In this document: positions 1 through 6,767 of the stretch, in pieces
How positions within the stretch are numbered: position 1 is the first letter of the stretch
How the letters are laid out: each line of letters begins with the position of its first letter
DNA from: an uncultured Acidobacteriota bacterium
GTDB taxonomy: Bacteria; Acidobacteriota; JAAYUB01
DNA: 21,866 bases
Assembly: GCA_937925645.1 (NCBI GenBank)
Contig: CALAMB010000132.1
Coordinates: 1 to 21,866, forward strand
Direction: 5' to 3'
The notes under the pieces: model-generated
What the model saw: the letters and a program-made list of their open reading frames with translations, nothing else
The model's database searches: none
What the model was told of the DNA's origin: nothing
Position numbers and translations under genes: made by a program

Positions 1-630
1 CAGGTTGCCCACGCCGGCCATGGAGCCGTCCACCACCACGACACCCTCGGCGGTCTCTTCGAGCGGGCGCAGGTACGACTCGCCCGACGGCAGGTTGCCG
101 AAGGCGCCCGATTGGTGGATGAGGCCGGTGGAGGAAATGGCGTTCACGCCCTCGATGGAAAACGCGAGGTCGGTCCCCGCGGCGGTGGTCACGCGCACCC
201 GGCGGCCGGCGTTGAGGAGCCGGGTGACCCGCTCGGTCCGCTCGGCGATGGCGTAGTAGTCGGCGGCGAGGCAGCGGACCATGGTCTCCTCGAGGATGCC
301 CGGCATGGTGGCCACCCGCGCCCCGGCGCGGCACGCCTCGCGGCGGGCGTCGGTGTGGGTGAGCGACTTGCCCGTGGCCGCCACCACGGCCGGGAAGCCC
401 TTCATCAGCTCGGCCAGCGCCGGCGGCGGCTCCTGGCCGTTGCGCTCCATGATTGGCATCTCGGTGAAAACGGCGTAGGCGCCCAATTTCCGGGCGGCCT
501 TGAGCAGGGCCAGGCCGATGCGGTGGCAGGTGGGGTCGGTCAAGATCAGGACGCTCTCGCCCGGTTTCAGCAGCAGGCAGTCGCGCAGGGCGGTGAGGGC
601 GGCTCGGCTCAGTCCGGTTCTGGGGGCCAT
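1..630 (-). CDS. Aminopeptidase, M29/leucyl aminopeptidase-like (COG2309 type), N-terminal part only
   Basis: The frame runs leftward from ATG at 630 and is still open at base 1, giving 210 codons of a truncated protein. An SD-like GGAGG lies four bases before the ATG. The N-terminus (LLLKPGESVLILTD near residues 19-32, then HRIGLALLKAARKLGA and a later ATMPGILEETM) resembles metal-dependent aminopeptidases of the thermophilic M29/aminopeptidase T group, which remove N-terminal residues from peptides in the cytoplasm. The M29 metal ligands lie in the C-terminal half and are outside the window, so activity cannot be judged. No signal peptide is seen. It lies 48 bases downstream of the zinc-ribbon gene on the same strand and may share its promoter. 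Family assignment is by recalled similarity; substrate unknown. Confidence 0.72.
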   Translation of the reverse strand, partial: MAPRTGLSRAALTALRDCLLLKPGESVLILTDPTCHRIGLALLKAARKLGAYAVFTEMPIMERNGQEPPPALAELMKGFPAVVAATGKSLTHTDARREACRAGARVATMPGILEETMVRCLAADYYAIAERTERVTRLLNAGRRVRVTTAAGTDLAFSIEGVNAISSTGLIHQSGAFGNLPSGESYLRPLEETAEGVVVVDGSMAGVGNL

Positions 631-678
631 GATACCTCCAATGACAGATGTATGGGTCGCCGGGCGGGCGCCCGGGCG

Positions 679-981
679 TCAGTCGAAGTCGAACGGCTTG
701 GGCGGCGGGGAGTCGTCGCCGTCGGTCTGCTTCTGCGCCTCGCGGAACTTCTTCTCGAGCATGTCCTTGCGCTTCTTCTCCTGCTCGAAGGCCTGCTCGA
801 ACAGATTCTCCTTGCGGCGGTCCCACTCCCGGGCGTTTTCCACCGCCGAGTCGAACGACTCGACCTCCCGCTTCTCGTGCTTTTTCGACAGCAGCACCTC
901 GCCCGTCTCGCGGTCCACGGTGAGGCGAGACTGGCAGTGCGGGCACTGCACTTCGATGGCGTGTTTGGGCGGCTGGCTCAT
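679..981 (-). CDS. Small protein with one CxxC zinc-ribbon half and a charged coiled coil
   Basis: A 100-residue protein I cannot name. Residues 12-30 contain CPHCQSRLTVDRETGEVL, which looks like one knuckle of a zinc ribbon followed by a beta-hairpin turn. There is no second CxxC, so a full zinc site would need dimerisation or another ligand. Residues about 35-88 are almost all Glu, Lys, Arg and Gln with heptad-like spacing (EQAFEQEKKRKDMLEKKF), consistent with a helical coil, and the tail is acidic and Pro-rich. The ATG at 981 follows a GGGAG-type SD six bases upstream. It is first in a leftward pair with the aminopeptidase gene and diverges from the nitroreductase gene. A nucleic-acid or protein-interaction adaptor is conceivable, but nothing proves it. 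Confidence 0.75.
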   Translation of the reverse strand: MSQPPKHAIEVQCPHCQSRLTVDRETGEVLLSKKHEKREVESFDSAVENAREWDRRKENLFEQAFEQEKKRKDMLEKKFREAQKQTDGDDSPPPKPFDFD

Positions 982-1002
982 GGGATTCTCCCGGGATAGG
1001 TT

Positions 1003-1032
1003 TTGGCGCCGTCTGGACCGCTATTATATAAT
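1003..1032 (+). promoter_or_regulatory. Sigma70-like promoter for the nitroreductase gene
   Basis: A perfect TATAAT lies at 1027-1032, with TTGGCG at 1003-1008 and an 18-base spacer. A start of transcription near 1039 would give a leader of about 30 bases before the ATG at 1071. It overlaps the promoter for the opposite strand. Confidence 0.55.
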
Positions 1033-1051
1033 GGCGCGTCGGATGACTCAA
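1023..1051 (-). promoter_or_regulatory. Sigma70-like promoter for the zinc-ribbon/aminopeptidase pair
   Basis: Read on the minus strand, TTGAGT (1051-1046) is followed after 17 bases by TATAAT (1028-1023). The expected start near 1016 lies about 35 bases before the ATG at 981. Its -10 shares the TATTATATAAT core with the plus-strand promoter, so polymerase could occupy only one direction at a time. Confidence 0.5.
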
Positions 1052-1070
1052 GCTGGCGAGGGCAATACGC

Positions 1071-1670
1071 ATGAATGCCGAAGATCTCAGCCGCCTGATG
1101 CGCTGCCGCCGCAGCGTCCGCGGGTACGACGGCCGGCCCGTGGAGCCGGACAAGCTCGCGCTGCTGCTCAAGGCCGCCCAGTGGGCGCCGTCGTCGTGCA
1201 ACCTCCAGCCGTGGCACGTCGTGGCCGTGGATCGTCCGGAGCTGATCCGGGCGCTGGCCACCGCGGCGCCGGTGGGCACGCGCGTCAACAAGTGGATGGA
1301 CACCGCGCCGCTGGTGCTGACGCTCTGCGCCAAGCCGCACCCGCTGGTCCACCAGGCGGCGGGGTGGATCGACCGCGACTGCCACCGCCTGGACATCGGC
1401 ATCGTCGGCGAACACATCTGCCTCATGGCCACCGCCCTGGGTTTGGGCAGTTGCTGGATCGGCTGGTTCTCCGAGGGCAAGGTGCGGGAACTGCTGGCGG
1501 TGCCCGCGAGCCACCAGATTCTCGGCCTCATCGTCATCGGCTACCCTGCCGGTGGCGTCATGATGGACGAGCCGGTGGCGGTGGAGCGCCGGCGCAAGGC
1601 GCTGGCCGAAATCGCGTCCGTGAACCGTTTTGGAGATGCCTATCATGAACATAAAACAGAAAGCGAGTAA
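1071..1670 (+). CDS. Nitroreductase family FMN oxidoreductase
   Basis: A 199-residue protein of typical length for a compact nitroreductase. The N-terminal RRSVRGYDGRPVE (residues 14-26) supplies the Arg/Ser phosphate contacts for FMN. APSSCNLQPWH (residues about 40-50) is the usual second FMN loop, and GLGSCWIGWF near residue 125 is the family Gly-rich segment close to the flavin. These enzymes use NAD(P)H and FMN to reduce nitro compounds, quinones or enones as dimers in the cytoplasm; the native substrate is not deducible here. The ATG at 1071 has GAGGG eight bases upstream. The 3' end overlaps the next gene by 26 bases, so the two are co-transcribed and probably translationally coupled. 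Confidence 0.92.
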   Translation: MNAEDLSRLMRCRRSVRGYDGRPVEPDKLALLLKAAQWAPSSCNLQPWHVVAVDRPELIRALATAAPVGTRVNKWMDTAPLVLTLCAKPHPLVHQAAGWIDRDCHRLDIGIVGEHICLMATALGLGSCWIGWFSEGKVRELLAVPASHQILGLIVIGYPAGGVMMDEPVAVERRRKALAEIASVNRFGDAYHEHKTESE

Positions 1671-2493
1671 GTGGCTGGCCCTGGGGCTGGCCGCGCTGGC
1701 CGGCGTCGTTCCCGCCGCGGCCGCCGACAAGGCGGGCCTGACCTTCCGCCTGGAGACCCGCGCCGGCGGTGCCGGCGTCGAGACCCGCGACACGAGCCGG
1801 ATTTACTGGTTCGACGGGTGCTGGAAGGAGGAGGCCGAGACCGCCGCGGTCGTCATCGACCTGCGCGACGACCGCCTGGTCCTCGTGGACCACGAGGGGA
1901 AGACCTGGTGCGGCGGCCCGGTGGATGCCACGCTGGCGGAGATGGAGCGCGAGATCACCCGGCTGGCGGAGCGGGTCCGCGACACGTACGGCCCGCGGCC
2001 GGAGCCGCCCGGCGCCGCGGCGGCGGTGGTGCCGCCGGCGCGTCTCGAGGAGGTGGGACGCGAGCGGCTGGGCGGGCGCGCGGCGCGCCGCTTCAAGCTC
2101 TGGATCGGCGACACGCTGGAGGGCGAATACTGGCTCGACACGGCGATCCGCCCGGGGGACTACTTTCCCGCCGAGCGGCTCCGGCAGGTCGTGGCGCGCT
2201 TCCACGCGGTGACGGCCATTTTCGAGCGGGAGCTCCGGAGCGCGGCGCGCAACGCCCGCGAGCAGGCCGTCCAGGACGCCTTGGGCGCGCTGTTCCTACA
2301 GGGACTGGAACTCCAGTCGGTGGACTACCGCGCCGGCCGGGCGGTGGGCGGGAAGCGAGTGTCCGACATCAAGGAGTGGCCGGGCGACGCCGCGGCCTTC
2401 CAGGTTCCGGCGGACTACCGCCGGATCTCCTACCGCGAATTTCTCGACGCCTCTCTCCCCTCGGGCAAAGAGGTGCTGGAGAACAGCCGGTGA
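1645..2493 (+). CDS. Secreted protein with DUF4412-like fold, signal peptide
   Basis: I chose the ATG at 1645 over upstream in-frame TTG 1630 and ATG 1636. GGAG at 1632-1635 is then nine bases away, and the product (282 residues) starts with a standard signal peptide: basic MNIKQKASKW, then LALGLAALAGVV and an AAA-A cleavage region near residue 23. The mature part begins with beta-strand-rich sequence (IYWFDGCWKEE, DDRLVLVDHEGKTWCGG) resembling DUF4412 proteins, where a line about a bound or recorded 'key' strand recurs. This is followed by a helical MEREITRLAERVRD and a second beta half with EGEYWLDTAI. The likely site is the periplasm. Function is unknown. It shares an operon with the nitroreductase, so a link to a reduced or oxidised envelope substrate is possible but unproven. 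Confidence 0.8.
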   Translation: MNIKQKASKWLALGLAALAGVVPAAAADKAGLTFRLETRAGGAGVETRDTSRIYWFDGCWKEEAETAAVVIDLRDDRLVLVDHEGKTWCGGPVDATLAEMEREITRLAERVRDTYGPRPEPPGAAAAVVPPARLEEVGRERLGGRAARRFKLWIGDTLEGEYWLDTAIRPGDYFPAERLRQVVARFHAVTAIFERELRSAARNAREQAVQDALGALFLQGLELQSVDYRAGRAVGGKRVSDIKEWPGDAAAFQVPADYRRISYREFLDASLPSGKEVLENSR

Positions 2494-2513
2494 GTTGGTG
2501 AACAGTGAACAGA

Positions 2514-2555
2514 GATAGGAGATAGGAGATAGGAGATAGGAGATAAGAGATAGGG
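2514..2555. repeat. Heptamer tandem repeat GATAGGA, six units
   Basis: Six consecutive seven-base units run from 2514. The first four are exact; the fifth reads GATAAGA and the sixth ends in G. A run of eight G follows near 2561. It begins 20 bases after a stop codon and marks the left edge of the gene-poor island. Confidence 0.9.
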
Positions 2556-2596
2556 GAATAGGGGGGGGCTGCGTCATGCTCGTGAGACGTACTCGT

Positions 2597-2740
2597 AATT
2601 CGTAATCGTAATCGAAATTCGTAATCGTACTCGTAATCGAGGCTCGAGGCTCGAGACTTGAGGCTCGTTCCCGTAACGCGGACATCGGATATCGGAAATC
2701 GGGGTTCGGGTCTCGCGGTTCGGGGTTCGCGGTTCGGATC
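2597..2740. repeat. Left low-complexity tract of short degenerate words
   Basis: Successive blocks of short related units follow one another: CGTAATCG/CGTACTCG words to about 2640, CTCGAGG words at 2638-2668, ATCGGA/ATCGGG words at 2683-2705, then TTCGCGG/TTCGGGG words to about 2740. The block order is mirrored in inverted orientation at 4221-4425. No coding frame here looks like a protein. Confidence 0.85.
2620..2689 (+). repeat. Left arm of a 70-nt inverted repeat pair
   Basis: Aligned without gaps to the reverse complement of 4320-4389, it matches at 64 of 70 positions, including uninterrupted runs of 22 and 15 bases. The two arms face each other across 1,630 bases. Confidence 0.88.
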
Positions 2741-2785
2741 TTCCCATTTATCGAATGCTTTCCGCCTTACGTCTCCCGCCTCCCG

Positions 2786-2862
2786 ATTCACCCATTCATC
2801 CATTCACCCATTCATCATTCATCCATTCACCCATTCATCATTCACCCATTCACCCATTCACC
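2786..2862. repeat. ATTCACCC/ATTCATC tandem tract
   Basis: About ten alternating seven- and eight-base units of ATTCAYC(C) type run without interruption. Unit order is irregular (CACCC and CATC alternate), pointing to slippage or unequal exchange, not selection for a binding array. There is no counterpart in the right half of the island. Confidence 0.88.
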
Positions 2863-2877
2863 GTTCCCCTGCCTGTG

Positions 2878-3175
2878 GCACGATCTACCGGTTGGCAACG
2901 TGGAGGTACAGCGAGCGGCAGCGAGCAGCGCGAAAGCCCACTCATCACGCCTTACTTCAGGCGCCCAACCACTCTGTCCGTGTCGCTTGAATGCCCGTCC
3001 GGCCAAAGGTCGGCCCATCGCCGCGGAGTCTGCAATGACACACCAGGACGTGTGACACGCACTGCTGTTACCGCGATGGAATGGTGTCGCGGCGTCGGGA
3101 CATCGAGGCGGTCGGCCCCTCGCGCCGCTCGCTGCCGCTCGCGGTACCTCCCGCCTGCCGGCTGTTTGATCGTGC
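2878..3175. repeat. 298-nt inverted-repeat element with 55/56-nt arms
   Basis: Arm 2878-2932 aligns with the reverse complement of 3120-3175 at roughly 45 of 56 positions with two one-base gaps. The best part is a block centred on GGAGGTAC then GCGAGCGGCAGCGAGC, which is shared exactly apart from the base between the two. The 187-base interior has no convincing gene. It could be a MITE-like insertion or the template of a long RNA hairpin. No transposase, target duplication or known family was recognised. Confidence 0.7.
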
Positions 3176-3683
3176 TCATATTCATGGCGTCAGTGAAAAA
3201 ATCCTGCCAAGAATTGTCAGAAAAATGAGAGTAACTGATTAATCGTAATTGTGCTCGAGCTCGATATCGAATCCCGTGGCTCGTCTCACGACCGCCTGAC
3301 GCGGCGTCTCAGTTTTAGCGCGCGTTCGACGAACGCGCATCTGTTTCGGGGAGCCGCCTTCCGATGGGGTAAATATCCGATACTTTTCAATTCAACTCGA
3401 TGCGTGGCCGCATTCGTAGAAATTGACCTGCGGACTACCGTTGAAAGGTCTTGGCACGACCGGTCTCCTGTCGTTGCCCGTCCGCTTCGACGGTCGGGTT
3501 GACGGTGGATCTGAGAAAATTGTGACGATTGTGTTCGGAGACAAGAACTTCGCCGAACATTCTTTCCGGCTGGAAATCTCTGAAATGTCGCAGAACCGGT
3601 AACCGTGGGTTCAATGACCCATTTTATAAATCATCCCGCCTGAGTTCGCCCGATCTTTCGAAAGCACGTAGCTGGTTCGGTGA
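3176..3683. other. Gene-free lower-GC stretch with small palindromes
   Basis: I find no convincing gene in these 508 bases on either strand. Possible 80-codon frames have no SD and no recognisable composition. GC is visibly lower than in flanking genes. Contained structures are a perfect GCGCGTTCG-A-CGAACGCGC palindrome at 3320-3338 and a CCGTC/GACGG hairpin at 3479-3494. It may be decayed mobile DNA. Confidence 0.6.
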
Positions 3684-3959
3684 CTACTTGTTTTTTTTCT
3701 TCAGAATCCACAGAATACCGATTAGCGCGATTCCACCGCAGAACAGGGTTAAAACGAATAGATGTGGAAATCTGGCCTCGATGAAACTCATTTCAACCAA
3801 TTTACCAGAAGCGGTCATCTTCATCGGGATTTCTTGGATTGAACCACCGGCATAATGCGGTTTAGGCGCCCATGTGTATTGATAGATCGCCCAGAATCCT
3901 GCTCCCCATATCAACAACGAAATAACAGAAACAACAATTATCTTGGTGATATTGGACAT
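3684..3959 (-). CDS. Small two-TM membrane protein of unknown function
   Basis: A 91-residue protein from ATG at 3959, preceded by AGAGGAG with a six-base spacer, which is a strong ribosome site and the main reason to believe the gene. Residues about 6-26 (IIVVSVISLLIWGAGFWAI) and 66-86 (HLFVLTLFCGGIALIGILWI) are hydrophobic helices. They are separated by about 38 polar residues with Pro and Gly. The C-terminus is KKKNK, and positive residues at the tail suggest a cytoplasmic end. Codon use and base composition are far lower in GC than in the neighbouring genes, so it was probably acquired. It is the only plausible gene inside the inverted-repeat island. I do not recognise the family. A toxin-like, immunity-like or transport-accessory peptide are all possible; none is supported. 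Confidence 0.72.
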   Translation of the reverse strand: MSNITKIIVVSVISLLIWGAGFWAIYQYTWAPKPHYAGGSIQEIPMKMTASGKLVEMSFIEARFPHLFVLTLFCGGIALIGILWILKKKNK

Positions 3960-4187
3960 AGCGAACTCCTCTGGATGAAACTTTCATCCAATTTAAGCGA
4001 TATTTAAAAATAAACAATCGAAATCGAGCAGACAGATGGTCCAAATTGGCGGCTGGTTCCACACCACCGTGGTGGAAGACAAGCGGCTGGCCTGAACCAT
4101 CGAGGGGCCATCCGATGGCTGGTGACAGTTAGACGGGCCGCGTCCGGCGAATGCGGACGATTAGGTGAGGCGACTGAGGGGCGAGAA
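3960..4187. other. Upstream region of the small membrane gene, several hairpins
   Basis: No gene is seen. Short palindromes are spaced along it: CACCAC-C-GTGGTG at 4062-4074, GCCATC-C-GATGGC at about 4106-4118, and CGTCCG-7-CGGACG at 4141-4159. An AT-rich stretch near 4000-4015 could hold the promoter of the gene at 3959, but no clear -35/-10 pair was found. Confidence 0.45.
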
Positions 4188-4431
4188 CTTTCGAACGTTC
4201 CAACTTTGGAACTTTCCTGCGATTACGATTTCGAGTAAGATTTCGAGTACGATGACGATTACAATGGCGATTACGAATTACGAGTACGAAATCCGAAATC
4301 CGATGTCCGATATCCGAATTCCGATGTCCGCGTTTCGAGAACGAGCCTCGAGCCTCGAACCTCGAGTCTCGATTACGAGTACGATTACGAACTACGATTA
4401 CGAACTACGATTACGAGCACGAACGGCGTAG
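4188..4431. repeat. Right low-complexity tract
   Basis: GAACTTTC/GAACGTTC words (4188-4216) are followed by CGATTTCGAGTA-type words to about 4285, ATCCGA words to 4336, CGAGCCTCGAG words to 4370, and CGATTACGA words to about 4425. The order is the mirror image of the left tract. It ends about 25 bases from the tRNA 3' end. Confidence 0.85.
4320..4389 (-). repeat. Right arm of the 70-nt inverted repeat pair
   Basis: This is the reverse-complement partner of 2620-2689, with six substitutions and no gap. Beyond the 70 bases the similarity continues more weakly as the same word types, including ATATCGGA on the inner side. Confidence 0.88.
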
Positions 4432-4453
4432 ATGTCAGAGACGAGAGAAAAAA

Positions 4454-4550
4454 TGGCGGAGGAGGTGGGATTCGAACCCACGTGCCCCGGTTTTTGCCGG
4501 GGCAAGTCGATTTCGAGTCGACCCCGTTACGACCACTTCGGTACTCCTCC
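4454..4550 (-). tRNA. tRNA-Ser(CGA)
   Basis: Read on the minus strand, the 5' acceptor GGAGGAG pairs perfectly with CTCCTCC, followed by discriminator G and an encoded CCA (4456-4454). The anticodon stem GTCGA/TCGAC closes loop CTCGAAA, giving anticodon CGA, which reads UCG. A long variable arm (TGCCCCGG...CCGGGGCA) is typical of class II tRNA-Ser, and the T arm is GTGGG-TTCGAAT-CCCAC. A run of six T follows directly, which may end transcription. The 3' end points into the repeat-rich island, the usual geometry for islands integrated at tRNA genes. Confidence 0.97.
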
Positions 4551-4597
4551 GCGGATGGGGACCATCCAAAGACCGACCGCCCGAAAGCGGGAGGCCG

Positions 4598-4626
4598 AGT
4601 ATAGCAAACCCCGGTCCGGACGTCCA
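4598..4626 (-). promoter_or_regulatory. Probable promoter of tRNA-Ser
   Basis: On the minus strand TGGACG (4626-4621) is followed after 17 bases by TATACT (4603-4598). Start near 4591 leaves about 40 bases of leader, containing a CCCGC-TTTC-GGGCGG-like hairpin, before the mature tRNA end. Confidence 0.5.
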
Positions 4627-4682
4627 CCCCAAAGCTGGCCCTGGCCGGACGCGGTCTCGGGGCGCGCGCGGGAGGTGAACCC

Positions 4683-5663
4683 ATGCGGCGGGTGAGTTTC
4701 CGGATCGTCGCCGACTGCGGCATGCCCCTCCAGGAGCAGGTCAAGAACCAGATCATCTCCTCGCTCTACACCGGCAAGATCCAGGAGGGCGATCCGCTGC
4801 CGTCGGTGCGGGAGCTGGCGGAGCTGGCCGGGGTCAATCCCAAGACCATCCTCAAGACCTACCGCGCCCTGCAGGCCGAGGGCTACGTCCAGATGATCCG
4901 CGGCAAGGGGGTCTTCGTCTGCAAGCTCGCCGGCGAGGACTTCACCCAGCGCCGCCGCGGAGCGATCCTGAACCTGATCAAGACGACGCTGGAAAAATCC
5001 CACTTGCTCGGCGTGCCCCACGAGCAGTTCGCCCACCTGCTGCTGCGTTACACCACCGGCGCCGGGCTCCACCCGCTGCGCTGCGTCGTGGTGGACGACG
5101 CCGAGGAGATCGAAGTGTTCACCGCCGAGCTCCAGCGTCGGCTGGACATCGCCATCCACCCGGTGCTCCTCGAGAACCTGGAGCGGGAGCTGGCGCCCGG
5201 CAACGCCGCCATCCGCGCCGTGCCGTACGTGCTCACCACCTCGTGGCACATCGCCGCGGTGCGCCCGCTGGCCGCCGCGCTGGGGAAGCGGCTGCTGGAG
5301 ATCAAGATCAACCCCGGCGTCTTCGGCGAGATCGCCCAGGTGATGCGCGAGCGAAACGTGGGCGTGGTGGTCCGTGACATGCGCACCCTCCACACCTCGT
5401 TCGACGTCTTCGCCAACATCTTCCGGCCGGCCACCGACAAGCAGTTCCTCATCGCGCCGGCCGACAACGCCGCGCTGCTGACCCGGATCGCCGGCGAGTC
5501 GGACATCGTGTTCACCTCGCCGCTGTGCTGGGAGGCGGTGCGCCGCATCACGCCCGCCGACGTGGAACTCCGCACCTTCCAGGATTTCATCTCCGGCGAT
5601 TTCATCGAGACGCTGCGCGTCCTCCAGCTCTTCGATGACGCCGCGCCCGGGGAGGCGCCATGA
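4683..5663 (+). CDS. GntR-type transcriptional regulator with long unclassified C-terminal domain
   Basis: A 326-residue protein. Residues 1-78 form a winged helix of GntR type: PLQEQVKNQI, GDPLPSVRELAELAGVNP as the recognition unit, TILKTYRALQAEGYV, and the wing RGKGVFV. The spacing is of the YtrA style. The remaining 245 residues do not look like FCD, UTRA or an aminotransferase domain. Alternating beta/alpha stretches (CVVVDDAEEIEVF, AVPYVLTTSWHIAAVRPL, VGVVVRDMRTL, DIVFTSPLCWEAV) suggest a periplasmic-binding-protein-like ligand fold. Start at 4683 follows GGGAGGTGA. Its TGA overlaps the ATG of the deaminase gene, so it likely regulates that gene and itself, perhaps with a purine-related effector. 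This ligand is inference. Confidence 0.88.
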   Translation: MRRVSFRIVADCGMPLQEQVKNQIISSLYTGKIQEGDPLPSVRELAELAGVNPKTILKTYRALQAEGYVQMIRGKGVFVCKLAGEDFTQRRRGAILNLIKTTLEKSHLLGVPHEQFAHLLLRYTTGAGLHPLRCVVVDDAEEIEVFTAELQRRLDIAIHPVLLENLERELAPGNAAIRAVPYVLTTSWHIAAVRPLAAALGKRLLEIKINPGVFGEIAQVMRERNVGVVVRDMRTLHTSFDVFANIFRPATDKQFLIAPADNAALLTRIAGESDIVFTSPLCWEAVRRITPADVELRTFQDFISGDFIETLRVLQLFDDAAPGEAP

Positions 5664-6700
5664 CCGCGCCGGACGTCGACTGGCGGACCGCGCCGAAGGC
5701 GGAGACCCACGTCCATCTCGAGGGGAGCGTGGACGCGGCGCTGCTGCGGACGCTCCATCGCCGCCACGGCCTCCCGTGGGCGGACCGGTCGCTGGAATCG
5801 ATCCAGACGGAACTGGCGTTCACCGATTTTTACGAATTCCTCAGCGCCTATAAAGTTGTCATCCAGGCGATCCGCCGGGAAGACGATTTCCGTGACATTA
5901 CCGCCGCGTTCTTCAGCCGGCTGCAGCGCGACGGGGTGGTCCATTGCGAATTTTTCCATACCCCGGCCGCGTGCATGAAGTACGGCCTGGACCCCGACCG
6001 GGCGCTGGCAATCATCCTGGAGACCGCCGCCGACGAGGGGCGGGCGCGGGGCATCAGTTGGGGCGTGGTGCTGGACAACGTGCGGCAATTCCCCGAGGAG
6101 TATTTCCAGCGCACGCTGGAACTGGCGTACCGCCACCAGGAACGGGGCGTCGTCGGCGTCGGCGTGGGCGGCGACGAGCTGGCGGCACCGCTCGAGTCGC
6201 TGGCGCCTGCGTTTCAGGCGGCGCGGGAACGCGGCCTCCGCATCTCGCTGCACACGGGCGAAACCGGCTCGGCCGAAAGCATGGCGCGGGACCTGCGGGC
6301 GGCACGGCCCCACCGGATCGGCCACGGCCTCCCCGCCGGGCGGTCGGAGCGCGTGGCCGAGCTGGTAGCGGAGCTCGGGGCGGTGGTCGACGTCTGCCCC
6401 ACGAGCAACCGGGCTACGGGGGTGGTTCCGGACCTGGCGGCGCACCCGCTTCGGACGATGTACGCGTGGGGGGTGCCGTTCACCGTGGCCACCGACGACC
6501 CGGCGCTCTTCGGCACGGACCTGGTGCGGGAATACGAGATTGTGGCGGAGCTTGTCTCCGATGCCGATCTGCCCGAGCGCCTGGCCCGGTGGCAGACGGC
6601 CAATCCCCTCATGCCGGAGCGTTCGAGGAAACGGTTTGCGCAGTTTTTCGGTCTGGAGAATTGTTCCGACGGGAACCGACGGATCGATCCGGTTCGGTGA
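5660..6700 (+). CDS. Adenosine deaminase family protein (zinc amidohydrolase)
   Basis: A 346-residue protein of normal family length. Zinc and catalytic motifs are complete: HVH at 17-19 in AETHVHLEGS, GGDE at 170-173, HTGE at 198-201 with the proton-shuttling Glu 201, RIGHG with His 222, CPTSN at 246-250, and TDDP with Asp 279/280. Such enzymes hydrolytically deaminate adenosine, adenine or related compounds in the cytoplasm. Members of this fold also act on aminodeoxyfutalosine in menaquinone synthesis, and motifs alone do not separate these substrates. The lack of Leu-Ala-Gly before GDE (here VGVGGDE) departs from classical adenosine deaminase and argues for caution. Start overlaps the regulator stop as ATGA, indicating coupling. 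Confidence 0.87.
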   Translation: MTAPDVDWRTAPKAETHVHLEGSVDAALLRTLHRRHGLPWADRSLESIQTELAFTDFYEFLSAYKVVIQAIRREDDFRDITAAFFSRLQRDGVVHCEFFHTPAACMKYGLDPDRALAIILETAADEGRARGISWGVVLDNVRQFPEEYFQRTLELAYRHQERGVVGVGVGGDELAAPLESLAPAFQAARERGLRISLHTGETGSAESMARDLRAARPHRIGHGLPAGRSERVAELVAELGAVVDVCPTSNRATGVVPDLAAHPLRTMYAWGVPFTVATDDPALFGTDLVREYEIVAELVSDADLPERLARWQTANPLMPERSRKRFAQFFGLENCSDGNRRIDPVR

Positions 6701-6767
6701 ACCGGCCCGCTGCTTGTTCAGCAGACCACTGGTCCATCCGAAAACGAACGGGCTATGGGAATGAACA

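Noticed and set aside
2786..2862. CRISPR array
   Set aside because: Units are 7-8 bases in direct contact with no spacers, and no cas gene is present.
3255..3285. tRNA-like att site (TATCGAATCCCGTGG)
   Set aside because: Only a short resemblance to the T arm of tRNA-Ser and in the wrong orientation for an island end.
3251..3502. 83-codon plus-strand frame in the island
   Set aside because: No SD, no hydrophobic or domain pattern, and starts in a gene-free region of mixed composition.
4432..4695. 87-codon plus-strand frame over the tRNA
   Set aside because: Its beginning is the antisense translation of tRNA-Ser, a well-known false protein; no SD.
5048..6445. 465-codon minus-strand frame
   Set aside because: Lies opposite the GntR and deaminase genes, whose motifs are complete; Arg/His/Pro-rich composition typical of GC-rich shadows.
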